This document shows positions 15,625 to 25,928 of a stretch of DNA of 46,059 bases, piece after piece. Numbering within the stretch: the stretch's first letter is position 1; the number at the start of each line of letters is the position of its first letter. The position numbers were made by a program, and so were the translations under genes. Where the stretch lies: the IMG/VR virus record IMGVR_UViG_3300030329_002858, positions 1-46,059 of that record. The stretch is one strand, 5' to 3'. The stretch comes from a virus. The notes under the pieces are model-generated. The model had not been told where the DNA came from, did no database searches, and saw nothing but the letters and a program-made list of their open reading frames with translations.

Positions 15625-17757
15625 TTAGCCCCCTACTTCTTTAACAAAGTTTTGGACTGTTTTGCTATTTTCAGGTAAACCAGACCATCGTGCATAAAAT
15701 TTTGCAGTATCACCACCAACTTCCTCAAATATATCTTGCATAATTTGTCTATTTATTCTCTCACCAGTTTCTTTATCTGGAAATTTTGCAGTATATCTTG
15801 TCACTCCATCTCTATCTACAAAAGAATCACCTTTTTCCATTTTAGGATGTTTTTTTTGTAAGTTTTCAGTCCAAACTACAGCACCTATATTATTATGCCT
15901 TTCAGACCTACTATCTGGTACACCATAACCTTCAAATTTTCCTACCGCTGAAAATACTGGGTCTATTTTTTTACTTGCCATATTAGTAGCACCACGATAC
16001 TCATCAAACTTATCAAAACTTGTTTTATACTCTTTATTAAGAACCATGTCACGAAGAGTAACTTTTTTATTTTCTTTATCTACGTTTGTTACAATAACAG
16101 AATGCTCTTTACCTTTTCGTTCTATTTTATATCTCTTACCTTTTTTTGCTGGAGCTAACGCTTCAACTGTTACTCCATAATCAGGTTGGTCTTCAAAGCC
16201 TTGTACTTTATAACTATCTTCTTCTTTTATTTTCGTCTTTTCTACTGGTTCTGTTAATTGTTTATCTTTATGTTTTTCTTTATGTTTTTCTTGCGCTGCT
16301 AAAAATTCTTCTTCATTTTTAAAATACTTACTTTTACCACCACTTGCTTTTAAATGCTTTTCCCAATCTGTCATCTCTGAAGGAATTTTTTGTATCTTTA
16401 TTTCACCTTTTACTGTTTTGACTGGGTCACCAGTTTTGGGATTATAATGATATTTTACACCCTCTATTTCTTTGATTGGATATGTATTGTAATCACCTTC
16501 TTTAAAATCTTTTGGTAATTTTACTTCTGTTTCTACTGGTTCTGTTGCAAAATCTCCAGCCAATTTACCTTTTGTCGCTCGATATGTATCATCATAAACT
16601 TTATCAAGTTCTTTTCCGTATTTTTCTTCTACATCGACAGGTTCAGTTCTCGTAGAATCTTTTTCTGCTTTTAGTCGAGCATAAGTTTCTTTATACGCTT
16701 TATCACCTGCTTCATCTACAAGTTTTTGTTTTTGCTCTTTTGTTGGTACTGGGTCTGTTGTTACTGGGTCTGTTGTTACTGGGTCTGTTGTTACTGTAGT
16801 TGTTGTTGCTGGGTCTGTTGTTACTGCCGCAGGTGCAGAATAATTTCCCATACCAGAAAGACCTAATGCTTCGCTGACTAATCTTGGGTCTGCCCCCTGT
16901 CCAACCTGCGATACATACGCTCCTTGCAATCTTTGAGCTTCGGATATAATATAATCATCGCTAAAGCCTTTTGCTCGCAATTCCTTTATTTTTTCTGACC
17001 CACCATATATATTTTCAGCTACTCTCAGTCCAGATATTCTTTCTTTTGATGCTCCAATATATTGAGCATATTCAGCAGGTGACATCTTACCTAACTCAGC
17101 TTTCTGAACGCCAAGCTCTGGTGCGCCCTGCATAACCCCACTTTTTGCCATTTCTTTAAATTGGCTATAAGTTGTTCCTGCTGGCACACTCCCTTCTGTT
17201 AATGCCTGTCTAAAACCAGCAATATTTTGACCATATTGACTAATACCAGCCGATGCAACTGAAGCTACCCCACCAATAACATCTGAAGCTAACTGACGCT
17301 TCCACTGAGATTCGGCTGTTTTAAATGCTTGGTCTGCTCTCGCTTCCTCTGTTTGTATTTGTGCAGTTATACCAGCAGCCTTTTCTCCAACTCTTGCTGT
17401 CTCAGCAGCTTGGGCAGCCACCGCCTTATCAGTCGCTGTAGCAAGTGCATCTTGTGTCTGTTGACCAGCGGATAATCTCATTTGAGATTCTATCCCACTG
17501 CCCTCAAGACCAGCTCTTGCAACGTCATAGCCAACCTGTCGTTGCATTTGTCGTCCTTGTTTTCCTGCGACCCTTAACGCTGGCTGCATTGCCAAGTGTG
17601 CCACTTCCCTATCCGCAGTTCTACCACGAAGATAGGATAAATATTTTTTCATATAATCTGTTTGGGGTTTATAATCTTCTTCCCTCGGTTTTGATAGTGC
17701 AGTTCCTGCTACTTTTGCTGCGGCTGGTAATGCTGCCGCTAATAATTGCCAAGCCAT
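15625..17757 (-). CDS. Internal virion protein with C-terminal peptidoglycan-hydrolase-like domain
   Basis: 710 residues. The N-terminal about 200 residues are Ala/Gln-rich and helical with a short hydrophobic start (WQLLAAALPAAAKVAG), like internal or ejection proteins of short-tailed phages. A linker has VTTDP repeats (around 310-340) followed by long charged stretches. The last about 110 residues (GKFEGYGVPDSRSERHNNIG onward) resemble the lysozyme/transglycosylase-like domains of phage structural proteins, with a 'G-x-R...NNxG' layout. It probably helps open the cell wall during DNA entry. Start and upstream stop overlap as TAATG. Confidence 0.65.
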   Translation of the reverse strand: MAWQLLAAALPAAAKVAGTALSKPREEDYKPQTDYMKKYLSYLRGRTADREVAHLAMQPALRVAGKQGRQMQRQVGYDVARAGLEGSGIESQMRLSAGQQTQDALATATDKAVAAQAAETARVGEKAAGITAQIQTEEARADQAFKTAESQWKRQLASDVIGGVASVASAGISQYGQNIAGFRQALTEGSVPAGTTYSQFKEMAKSGVMQGAPELGVQKAELGKMSPAEYAQYIGASKERISGLRVAENIYGGSEKIKELRAKGFSDDYIISEAQRLQGAYVSQVGQGADPRLVSEALGLSGMGNYSAPAAVTTDPATTTTVTTDPVTTDPVTTDPVPTKEQKQKLVDEAGDKAYKETYARLKAEKDSTRTEPVDVEEKYGKELDKVYDDTYRATKGKLAGDFATEPVETEVKLPKDFKEGDYNTYPIKEIEGVKYHYNPKTGDPVKTVKGEIKIQKIPSEMTDWEKHLKASGGKSKYFKNEEEFLAAQEKHKEKHKDKQLTEPVEKTKIKEEDSYKVQGFEDQPDYGVTVEALAPAKKGKRYKIERKGKEHSVIVTNVDKENKKVTLRDMVLNKEYKTSFDKFDEYRGATNMASKKIDPVFSAVGKFEGYGVPDSRSERHNNIGAVVWTENLQKKHPKMEKGDSFVDRDGVTRYTAKFPDKETGERINRQIMQDIFEEVGGDTAKFYARWSGLPENSKTVQNFVKEVGG
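16751..16825. repeat. Five 15-bp tandem repeats (VTTDP coding)
   Basis: The unit GGGTCTGTTGTTACT occurs at 16751, 16766, 16781 and 16811, with a degenerate copy at 16796. On the minus strand it encodes the pentapeptide VTTDP in a linker. The unit length is a multiple of three, so copy-number change would keep the frame. Confidence 0.9.
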
Positions 17758-20700
17758 TATACTTTAACCTCTGATTCTATATCTAAATCATACATAATTG
17801 ATGAAATAGTATCTGCGTTATTAATTTTAAATGAAACTGATTTCCCTCTATTTTTTCCTAATGGTACACCTCTCCAATCATCTGAATCAGAATTAACAGA
17901 ATGTATTTTTTCTGTTCCATTCATATTTTCTACTATAGATTGAAGTTCTTTATCAGAACCAGTATAATCAGATTTCATTCGTTTCAATGTTCCTTTTTCA
18001 AAAAACATATTTTTTGTTTTGATATTTGAATTACTTGTTGTATATGTGTCTGTTGGGTAAGAATCTATCGAAGGTGAATTTTCTTTCAAATATAAATTAA
18101 TATTTTCCAATTGACTGCCACCAGTAAGAGTAATAGATTGTTTTACATCTAATCCACTAAACTTAGTCCATGCATTTCTATCAATGTGATATACATAACT
18201 AATACTATCAGATGTATCATGCAGTACATATTGGTTGTTTAAAGGCACATAATAGCCGAATAACGAGGACTTTATTGGAACATTGAGTATATTCTTGGTT
18301 ATAAGCTGTAACCCTTGATTTCCATCCCATTTAACAACACCAACTTCACTTAACCAAAATAGTGCATCCCCAGCCCTTATTAATGATTTTTCAGATAAAA
18401 GACCATATTGTTGTTTTTCTTCAATCAACGAATTAGATGAACCACTCCAACCACTTGCAGAACCTTGCAGTACAAATCTATTTATGCTATTACGAGTAAA
18501 AATAATAAATGTATTCTGATACTCAAATTGCAAGAATGATGGTGCTGGCATTATTTTCACAACTGGTTCTCTTACTTTTTTAAAAAATAAATCAGGAAAT
18601 GACTTGCCATTCACATCTGTCCATTTGACCATATTCCTATTTGATTTATATTTAGATTCTTCTGTTTCATCAAAATCAATATTATTATTTACAGAATTAT
18701 CTGTCCATTTATACCCTATAATATTTTCATACATTGGTTGAAAGTTCCATAATTGATATACTCTATTTTCATCATCGACAAATTCATCGTTAACTAACAA
18801 TATATTATCTATATAAACATCTGAATGTGTAGGTTGACTAATAGCTTCAAACACACTGCACTCATCAAAAACACCACTCATTGGATTCGTATTGAATTCA
18901 GAAAACATATCATCTGTTTCCATAAAAGTTATTCCAGCATTAGTAGTGTCTTTTGAAAAATCTTTAGAAACATCATATAAAAAAAATCTCACTTTAACTT
19001 CATCATTATTTCCAGAACCAATTTCCCATGATAAAAAAACATTATATGAATAACGTAATTCATCATCTATTTCATAAGTAGGTATATTAGAATTATGATT
19101 TCCACTGGAAGAAAGTATTATTGAACTTAAATCAGTATTAAAATCAATAGTAGAAGTATTAACATGAAACACCCAATCAAGTTGTGAATCAGTACGCTGG
19201 TTACTTAATCCAATCCCAAAAAAATTAATACTATCTTCCAACCTACTAAACACAGCAACTCTTTGATTATCGTACACCTCACTTGGTATAAAACTTAATG
19301 TAAATGAAAAATATCCTTTTCTAAAGTTTATTTTTGGAGCGGTTTGACTTTGAGAATCTGTGTAGTTAAAAGTGTATTTTATCTCACCAGTATATTGTGA
19401 TGTCTTATAACTTTGATTTCCTATTTTTAAATTTGGAAAATTTTCAAATTGTGGCAAAGATGAGCCAAGAGAGCTTGAAGAACCAACATTAGAAAGGTCT
19501 CCATATATATTACTATTCGCTTTATTCAATGCACCCTGACCTGAAATTGCAAATTCTTGAGGGCTAACAACCTTACAAGAAGAATCCATAACACGACTAT
19601 TATTCCAAACTTGTTGCCTTGAAAAAAGGTCACTTCCAGTTTGATGAAATCTTCCGTAATGAATACCAACATTACCTTCCCAACTATCGTCAGCATGAAC
19701 TAAATCATTATAGGAGTCTAAAACACCATCATAATTATCCATTTCATCTTGATTAGTCCAACAAAGATAAATTATATGAGGAGTAGAAGCCACTAACAAA
19801 GGAATTTTTATAAATAAATCTACATAATTATTAACATCTAACGAGCCTTGAATAGTTTTACCAAAACAAACCATTAATGGAGTGGTTAAATCTGTATCAT
19901 AAAAACGAATATGATTTGTATTTTTTGTACTTCCCGTATCTGTAAAAAAATCACCTACAGTAAAATTTTCTATTGCATTAGAATCAACAGAATCTTTATC
20001 GTACAATCTTATTTTAACAATCCCATCTACATAATTATTATTATCTTTATTGTCTATTGTTATTTTATGGAAATATTTAAAATCAAATGGAAAAGATATT
20101 TTTGTTTGAACATTACCAACCATAGTAACACCACCGAGAGATGCAGCCGTTTTAGAAACAGGTGCAATATCATTTTCATAACTTGCAGTATCACCAGGTG
20201 AAACTTCAACTGTTAATTTATATTTATTACCAGTTGTCCCACTTTTATTTTTTTTATCAATTATTTCAAATCGTTCTGTAAGGTCTAATGTTTGAAGCTC
20301 TTTACCAGCGGAATATCTTATTACACGCATATAAACTTTAAAATATTTTAAACTTTTTAAATCATTTTCTGAAATATCTGGTATAGATAAATCTGTAATC
20401 TCAACATTATCAATCCACCTTTCCTCAGCTCCATTTGCATCTAATTTAAAAAACTGCATATCTAATGTGTCCGACAATGGAGAAGGATTACTTTCATCTC
20501 CTGTTTCGGTAACAGCAGTATAAACACATTGAAATAAACCAACTTGAGATAACCTTGTATTTGTAGAAACTTCTTCAAACAAAGAAGCATCCCATACAGT
20601 CAAATTTGAAATTCGTGGTTTATTTTTAGGGGCTGGTATGCCTAACTTAGATGCTTGAAAAAAACCATCTATATCGATGGTTACAAAATGTGCATTATTA

Positions 20701-21203
20701 ACATTATCCGTAATTATAATTCTATCATCTGCAATAGTAAATTTAACATCTGATTCAGATGTATATACTATTTCTGAATTTAATAATAAAGTATTTAATG
20801 TAACTTCTTCATCAGAATTAAACTGCGCTATATTTGTCCAATAATCACTACCATCAGACAATTTTACCTTATAAAGTGTATGCATTTCGTATGCATTTTC
20901 TGATGTAATGCCAAATAAAAGTATTATATAATCGGTATTTAGTGTATAATCATTTGAATTAACAAGGTCAATATCTGTTACAAAATAATATGGTTCAGAT
21001 ATAGATAAAACTTCGCTAAATAATTCACTTAATCTTGTGTTTAAATCTACATCAAATTCACCTTGGTCTGTTCTTCGTTTTAATATCCCATCACCAGTAA
21101 TCTCATAATTTAAACATTCTTGAAGTTGAGAACTGTCAATCATATCAGGTCTGGCTACATCGTTTAGCCCACCCGTAAGGAGAGGTAATGCCCTTTTAGC
21201 CAT
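17757..21203 (-). CDS. Tail hub/stabilisation protein (P22 gp10-like) with inserted DUF2341-like and lectin-like domains
   Basis: 1148 residues. It begins LPLLTGGLNDVARPDMIDSS and has a C-terminal region with FTRNSINRFVLQG and FWLSEVGVVKWDGN, features of podovirus tail stabilisation/needle-base proteins with a propeller fold. Unusually, the middle (about 375-800) holds a segment resembling DUF2341 (FKYFHKITIDNKDNNNYVDG) and a LamG-like beta-sandwich stretch, absent from standard gp10. These may bind glycans at the cell surface. It lies between the fibre and internal protein genes. The domain assignments are from pattern recognition only. Confidence 0.65.
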   Translation of the reverse strand: MAKRALPLLTGGLNDVARPDMIDSSQLQECLNYEITGDGILKRRTDQGEFDVDLNTRLSELFSEVLSISEPYYFVTDIDLVNSNDYTLNTDYIILLFGITSENAYEMHTLYKVKLSDGSDYWTNIAQFNSDEEVTLNTLLLNSEIVYTSESDVKFTIADDRIIITDNVNNAHFVTIDIDGFFQASKLGIPAPKNKPRISNLTVWDASLFEEVSTNTRLSQVGLFQCVYTAVTETGDESNPSPLSDTLDMQFFKLDANGAEERWIDNVEITDLSIPDISENDLKSLKYFKVYMRVIRYSAGKELQTLDLTERFEIIDKKNKSGTTGNKYKLTVEVSPGDTASYENDIAPVSKTAASLGGVTMVGNVQTKISFPFDFKYFHKITIDNKDNNNYVDGIVKIRLYDKDSVDSNAIENFTVGDFFTDTGSTKNTNHIRFYDTDLTTPLMVCFGKTIQGSLDVNNYVDLFIKIPLLVASTPHIIYLCWTNQDEMDNYDGVLDSYNDLVHADDSWEGNVGIHYGRFHQTGSDLFSRQQVWNNSRVMDSSCKVVSPQEFAISGQGALNKANSNIYGDLSNVGSSSSLGSSLPQFENFPNLKIGNQSYKTSQYTGEIKYTFNYTDSQSQTAPKINFRKGYFSFTLSFIPSEVYDNQRVAVFSRLEDSINFFGIGLSNQRTDSQLDWVFHVNTSTIDFNTDLSSIILSSSGNHNSNIPTYEIDDELRYSYNVFLSWEIGSGNNDEVKVRFFLYDVSKDFSKDTTNAGITFMETDDMFSEFNTNPMSGVFDECSVFEAISQPTHSDVYIDNILLVNDEFVDDENRVYQLWNFQPMYENIIGYKWTDNSVNNNIDFDETEESKYKSNRNMVKWTDVNGKSFPDLFFKKVREPVVKIMPAPSFLQFEYQNTFIIFTRNSINRFVLQGSASGWSGSSNSLIEEKQQYGLLSEKSLIRAGDALFWLSEVGVVKWDGNQGLQLITKNILNVPIKSSLFGYYVPLNNQYVLHDTSDSISYVYHIDRNAWTKFSGLDVKQSITLTGGSQLENINLYLKENSPSIDSYPTDTYTTSNSNIKTKNMFFEKGTLKRMKSDYTGSDKELQSIVENMNGTEKIHSVNSDSDDWRGVPLGKNRGKSVSFKINNADTISSIMYDLDIESEVKV

Positions 21204-21216
21204 TTACTCTCCTATC

Positions 21217-23874
21217 TTAAAAGTTATGTTGAACTAAATGAGTGCTAACCGACCATGCCATAGTTGTTGTTATAGCCGCATCAGTAACTTGAGCGACAAT
21301 TTTATCACTACTAATCGCCATCTGGGCATCTATAGAAGTATCTTCACTATCTAAGGCTGTTTTGTTTTGTTGAATTATAGCGTATGTCCCTCCATCGTTT
21401 TCTGCTAACCAATCAATTTTAAAACCTATAGTTAATGCCGCTCCAGTAGAACTACCAACAATCCAAGTTGTACCACAAGCAACGCCATCTGATGGAAGTG
21501 TAATTCCACCTTGTTTACTATCAATATTTTGCCAAGAACTTGAAATTGCATGACGGTCAAAGTCGTGAAAAAATGAAGCCCTTGTATCTCCAGCAGAAGC
21601 ATTTCTACCTGACGCAAATGAAATTTCAGCTTTCCTATCCGATAAATTATTTATTCCTAAAGCTACAGAGTTACTATTTGATGCGGTATTTGCTTTACCA
21701 ATCGCTATTGCATTAGCAGCACTTGCAGTACAACCATCCCCAATTGCCATTGCATTTGCAGCCGAAGCCGTGTTTGAATCACCAATAGATACACTATCAT
21801 CTCCACTTGCAACAGCACTTCTACCAGCCGCAAAAGCATAACTTCCACTTGCATTTGCCCCATTACCAAGACCAATTGAATAATCACCAGGGGCATTTGT
21901 ATTTAATGCCATTATTCCACCAGTACCATTTGGAGATATTCCAAGGTCAGTATTAGAACTCGTTGTATAAATTGTATTAACATCAAGTCTTACATTGTCT
22001 GCATCTACCCTACCACAAGTAATCGTATTAGAACCAACTGTTAATGCACCAGAAAATGTTGCTGTATTGTCAGCAGAAAGTTTTAAGGCAGAAGATGGTG
22101 AAGTACCCTGAGAACCCTCATTTGTTCTAAAATCAATATATCCTTTTTCATCAGCAGAAGAACCATCGTGTGCAACAACAATTTGTGCCATATCATCGAC
22201 ACTAACACCACTCCCTTTTTCACCAGTAAATTTTATTGTATTATGTCTTGCACCATCCGCATCACTCTGTTCTTGATTATCCATAGTTAGAACTGTATCA
22301 GAAGCGTGTGAGATAGTTAATGCACCATAAGCCTGTGAACCAACAACATGAAGGTCTCCACCAACTTTTAAATTATCTTGAATTAAAACATCTGAAGTTG
22401 TATGACCAATAACAATGTCAACATCAGCAGTTTCTGTCGCTAACCTTACAGAAGCAGCCGAAACATCCGAAGAACTATCAGAAGCCATGTTTGTAATTCC
22501 ACCAGTCTTACCACACTGAAGGCTTATACCACCCAAATCAGATAATATTCTAATTGAATTAGCAGATGTACTTTGGTCAGCGTGAATTTTTATTGTTTCA
22601 CTTGTACCACCATTAGCATGAAGGGTAATAGAACCAGCTGCATTTTCTGTAGATGTAATATTTACACCGCCACTACCAGTTATATCTATATCTTCAGCAC
22701 TTCCAGCAGTAATATCAATACCACCAGCACTCGCATTCAATACAATCGCATTCGCAACATCTTCAGATGATGAAATATTTACAGATGAACCAGTTGCTAC
22801 AATATCAATATCTTCATCACCAGCAGCTCCAGAAGCTAATATGTCTATTCCACCAGCTGTTGATTCAATAACAACTGCATTTGAAGCTGTCCCAGCAGAA
22901 GACATAATTAATTGCTGTGTACCACCACCAGCTACAGATAATGTTAAATCTTTTCCTGAACCAGTAACGGTCACATTTGAATCATCCGTACCATCTATAG
23001 ATAAGTCTGTTCCATCTAATGTGAATGAACCAGAATTAATGTCTACTGCACCAGACGATTCAATTAATATTGTTGCTGCATTACCTTGTATTGTAACACC
23101 ACTATTACCATCTACCTCTACCGTAGATGCTTCAGAATCTATGTTTATACCACCAGATGTTGTTTTCCAAGTTGAATTTGACGCACCAGTAAGGTTTAAT
23201 GCACCACTACTTACAACTGCTAAATTTGTTCCATCACCTTCAATCTTTTCACCATCGTCACCAAAAGTAAGACCTACATTAGCAGGAACATTAACATCAG
23301 ATGTTGCAGTTAAATTAATATCGGCAGAAGAACCAAGAGTTAAATTTGTACTATCACCAGATAAATATTCATTTCCATCAACAAACTGTAATTTGACACC
23401 ACTCGCCATCGTTACTACACCAGTATGTGCCGTTGTACCAGTTACCGTTAAATTATCATTTACGGTTGTCTCTGATGTAGAGTGACCAATTGAGACAGGA
23501 CTTCCACTTGTTGCTGTATTAATCGCAACACCATTACTGGTATTCGTATTATCTATAGTACAAGTAGTAGTAGCATTAATATCGATTGTTGCTGTCGCTA
23601 AATCAATTTCACCATCTGCAACAAGATTTAATATGGTGTCACCAGAACTATATATATATATTGCATCGTCACGAAACCTTAACTGATTTGATGATTCCAT
23701 TCTTAAAGCTGTTGTAGACAACTTAATTGAAGAAGCATTACTACTCCCTGCTCCATCGTCTGTAAAGATAGCTTTTAAAGATGAAGTTAGTCCTGCGTGG
23801 TCGGCAGCACCCCCTACACTTAATAATCGTTTGTATATTGTGGCTGGTGTGTTACCTTTTAAAAAATCAGTCAT
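21217..23874 (-). CDS. Fibre/adhesin with YadA-like head repeats
   Basis: 885 residues, rich in Ser, Thr, Asp, Gly and Ala. Long stretches of VNITSSEDVANAIVLNAS-like beta repeats are followed by YadA/Hep_Hag head repeats (SVSIGDSNTASAANAMAIGD, NSVALG) at about residues 690-760, then a compact C-terminal domain. The head repeats form left-handed beta-rolls in trimeric adhesins. It should be a trimeric tail fibre used for receptor contact. There is no S74 chaperone at its C-terminus, unlike the other fibre at 28412. The start motif is MTDFLKG. Confidence 0.8.
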   Translation of the reverse strand: MTDFLKGNTPATIYKRLLSVGGAADHAGLTSSLKAIFTDDGAGSSNASSIKLSTTALRMESSNQLRFRDDAIYIYSSGDTILNLVADGEIDLATATIDINATTTCTIDNTNTSNGVAINTATSGSPVSIGHSTSETTVNDNLTVTGTTAHTGVVTMASGVKLQFVDGNEYLSGDSTNLTLGSSADINLTATSDVNVPANVGLTFGDDGEKIEGDGTNLAVVSSGALNLTGASNSTWKTTSGGINIDSEASTVEVDGNSGVTIQGNAATILIESSGAVDINSGSFTLDGTDLSIDGTDDSNVTVTGSGKDLTLSVAGGGTQQLIMSSAGTASNAVVIESTAGGIDILASGAAGDEDIDIVATGSSVNISSSEDVANAIVLNASAGGIDITAGSAEDIDITGSGGVNITSTENAAGSITLHANGGTSETIKIHADQSTSANSIRILSDLGGISLQCGKTGGITNMASDSSSDVSAASVRLATETADVDIVIGHTTSDVLIQDNLKVGGDLHVVGSQAYGALTISHASDTVLTMDNQEQSDADGARHNTIKFTGEKGSGVSVDDMAQIVVAHDGSSADEKGYIDFRTNEGSQGTSPSSALKLSADNTATFSGALTVGSNTITCGRVDADNVRLDVNTIYTTSSNTDLGISPNGTGGIMALNTNAPGDYSIGLGNGANASGSYAFAAGRSAVASGDDSVSIGDSNTASAANAMAIGDGCTASAANAIAIGKANTASNSNSVALGINNLSDRKAEISFASGRNASAGDTRASFFHDFDRHAISSSWQNIDSKQGGITLPSDGVACGTTWIVGSSTGAALTIGFKIDWLAENDGGTYAIIQQNKTALDSEDTSIDAQMAISSDKIVAQVTDAAITTTMAWSVSTHLVQHNF

Positions 23875-23886
23875 TGTGAACCCCTA

Positions 23887-24708
23887 CTAATATTTGTATG
23901 TCATGTCTCTTGACATATATGTTGATTCCAGATTTGCATATTGTTCCTTTAGTGAAAATAGTTGCATATCAAAAATTTCTTTATTTACCGAAAAAATATC
24001 TGGGTCTTTATACTTTGGTCTTGATGTTAAAGCATATAAAACTCCAGAGATTAATAACTGCCTATAACTTTCTGGTAAATCTATTATCGCTTTCTTATCT
24101 ACAACATTATCAAGAAAAGAATACGATTTTTTACATCTTAACTTAAGTATTTCTGATGATGTAGATAAGTCTTTTGGAAAATAAATAAAACGACCAACTT
24201 GTGACCAATATTTTTCAGTAGCATTATTACTGTCTTTTACTTTTTCATAAGTAACTTGTGTCCATTCTTCATCCTCTAAATAAACTTCTTCAACCTCAAC
24301 AACATTATCATCCAATCGTAATCTTTTTTCGTCAGCAACCCAATCCCAGCCAAATCTAAAACGACCATAATCTTCTATTTCATCTGTTGTTTCTAATTCT
24401 ATAACAGTAGATGTCATACCGTCAATTGTCGTTGTAAATGTAGAAGGAGATACAGTAACAATTTGTCTCCATAATCCTATTTCGTGATTCACTCTTCTTA
24501 TTACTTTATTGACTTCAGCTTTTACTATTGATATATTTGGTTGTTCAGGAAGTTCAAGTGCTATATCCTGGTAAACATCATAAAATAATAACGGATTAGT
24601 TTGAGTCGCTGAACCTTCTTTTATTTTACTGGTTAAAACAGCGTCATCTATAGTAACACCACCAGATGCTGATGGATTTTCTGGAAATAACGAATTATTA
24701 ACACCCAT
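23887..24708 (-). CDS. Tail tubular/adaptor protein
   Basis: 273 residues. The C-terminal half contains IDLPESYRQLLISGVLYALTS, then KYKDPDIF and a helical tail, the usual layout of phage adaptor proteins (T7 gp11-type) that join portal to tail. The middle has a beta-rich part (YFVEVEEVYLEDEEW-like). Two related but shorter proteins lie just upstream in the operon. The start overlaps the previous stop as TAATG. Function by motif and position: the head-tail connector. Confidence 0.65.
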   Translation of the reverse strand: MGVNNSLFPENPSASGGVTIDDAVLTSKIKEGSATQTNPLLFYDVYQDIALELPEQPNISIVKAEVNKVIRRVNHEIGLWRQIVTVSPSTFTTTIDGMTSTVIELETTDEIEDYGRFRFGWDWVADEKRLRLDDNVVEVEEVYLEDEEWTQVTYEKVKDSNNATEKYWSQVGRFIYFPKDLSTSSEILKLRCKKSYSFLDNVVDKKAIIDLPESYRQLLISGVLYALTSRPKYKDPDIFSVNKEIFDMQLFSLKEQYANLESTYMSRDMTYKY

Positions 24709-25331
24709 TAGCTATACGCCCCTTCTTGTGCTGGTTGACCTGTAAATGCTGGAAGATTTGAAATGTTTTGTACTGTTTCAGATATAATTCTGTAAATAAA
24801 ATTTCTTGAATAATTTAAATGTGATATTAAATCAATATTATTATCCCAAACACTTGGGTCTGGATTTTCAATAAACTGAAAAGTAACAGCGATACCAACA
24901 GAATCATCCGCTATTTGACCAGAAACAAAATAAATATTATTACCACGCCTAAAATAAAACACCTCTTCAGATGTCGGTCTAAAAGCAACTTCAAGAGCCA
25001 TACGTTTGTATTCTTCTTTTGGTATTTCTTTTAAAGTTAACGCAGAAGTAAAGTTTGTATCTGGTCTTTGAAATACATCTAAAAGTCTTATAACACTACC
25101 AGAAGACGCTAAAGATGGTAATGAAACAGTATATTGTGAGTTTTCCAATTCGAGTGTATGTTCAACTTCCTGTATCAAATCAGGTATCTCAACTAAATTA
25201 TAACCCTCTTCTTTAGCAAGGACACTGCACATACTATCAACAAAACATTGACTTATAAGCCCACGAAATCTTTTTAAGTCTGGGTCTCCAAGCCTTTTAC
25301 CAATTTCTCGTTGTATATCCCTATAAACCAT
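24708..25331 (-). CDS. Adaptor-related structural protein (paralogue A)
   Basis: 207 residues. It shares a pattern with the next upstream gene: a helical N-terminus, then EEVFYFRRGNNIYFV and a short C-terminal helical part. In the neighbour the same place reads DEIFYYNRGDYIYFY, so the two probably arose by duplication. Its place between adaptor and capsid-proximal genes suggests a head-tail connector or completion protein. No named family is certain. Confidence 0.6.
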   Translation of the reverse strand: MVYRDIQREIGKRLGDPDLKRFRGLISQCFVDSMCSVLAKEEGYNLVEIPDLIQEVEHTLELENSQYTVSLPSLASSGSVIRLLDVFQRPDTNFTSALTLKEIPKEEYKRMALEVAFRPTSEEVFYFRRGNNIYFVSGQIADDSVGIAVTFQFIENPDPSVWDNNIDLISHLNYSRNFIYRIISETVQNISNLPAFTGQPAQEGAYS

Positions 25332-25928
25332 TTATTCTCCGCTTTGTTGTTCTCTAATTCTACCAACACCATAATCAATAGTCTTGTATAAAAAATTTAA
25401 AGAAAATTGTTCTTGCAAAGACGTAGAACCTTCACCATTCTCCACACCATAATCATAACTTTCTGGTTCTGTAATGTAAGTGATAAGTATTTTCTGTGCA
25501 TTCATTTCTTCATCAGGGTAGAAATAAATATAATCCCCTCTGTTGTAATAAAAAATTTCATCATTAAATGGTCGATAGTCTGGGTCATTTAAACGATTAA
25601 CCTCTGTTAAAGATAATTCTATATAACGATGTTCAGTTACCCCAGAATCTGTAATGCTGATTATTTTAGATGGATTATGACTCAATTCTCTTCCACTGCC
25701 CTTTACTCTAATTCGATAAGGACTGGAAAGAGTAGATACATCAACAGTCTCAGATTGCAATATTCCTCTTATATCATCTAAAGATACACCATCTGCTAAA
25801 GCAAGAGAAGATATGCCTTCAAATACCAATTCCTTAGCACGATTAAGATAAATATCACCATCTGCATCATTTACTCTTTCAAGTATTTCTTGCACAACAT
25901 TGTAATATGTCAATGTTTTATTAGCCAT
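25332..25928 (-). CDS. Adaptor-related structural protein (paralogue B)
   Basis: 198 residues, similar in length and layout to the following gene (FEGISSLALADG, DEIFYYNRGDYIYFYPDEE). The two starts and stops abut. The conserved 'EIFYYxRGxxIYF' beta-hairpin is common in phage connector proteins. It is likely a virion head-tail joining protein. Its start overlaps the 3' end of the upstream SAP-like gene by eight bases. Confidence 0.6.
   Translation of the reverse strand: MANKTLTYYNVVQEILERVNDADGDIYLNRAKELVFEGISSLALADGVSLDDIRGILQSETVDVSTLSSPYRIRVKGSGRELSHNPSKIISITDSGVTEHRYIELSLTEVNRLNDPDYRPFNDEIFYYNRGDYIYFYPDEEMNAQKILITYITEPESYDYGVENGEGSTSLQEQFSLNFLYKTIDYGVGRIREQQSGE

Noticed and set aside
16751-16825. 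CRISPR-like or iteron repeats
   Set aside because: 15-bp in-frame tandem repeats without spacers encoding VTTDP; a protein linker.
22841-23485. 214-residue plus-strand ORF opposite the fibre gene
   Set aside because: Ser/Pro/Val-rich shadow of the repetitive minus-strand fibre; no RBS and no family.
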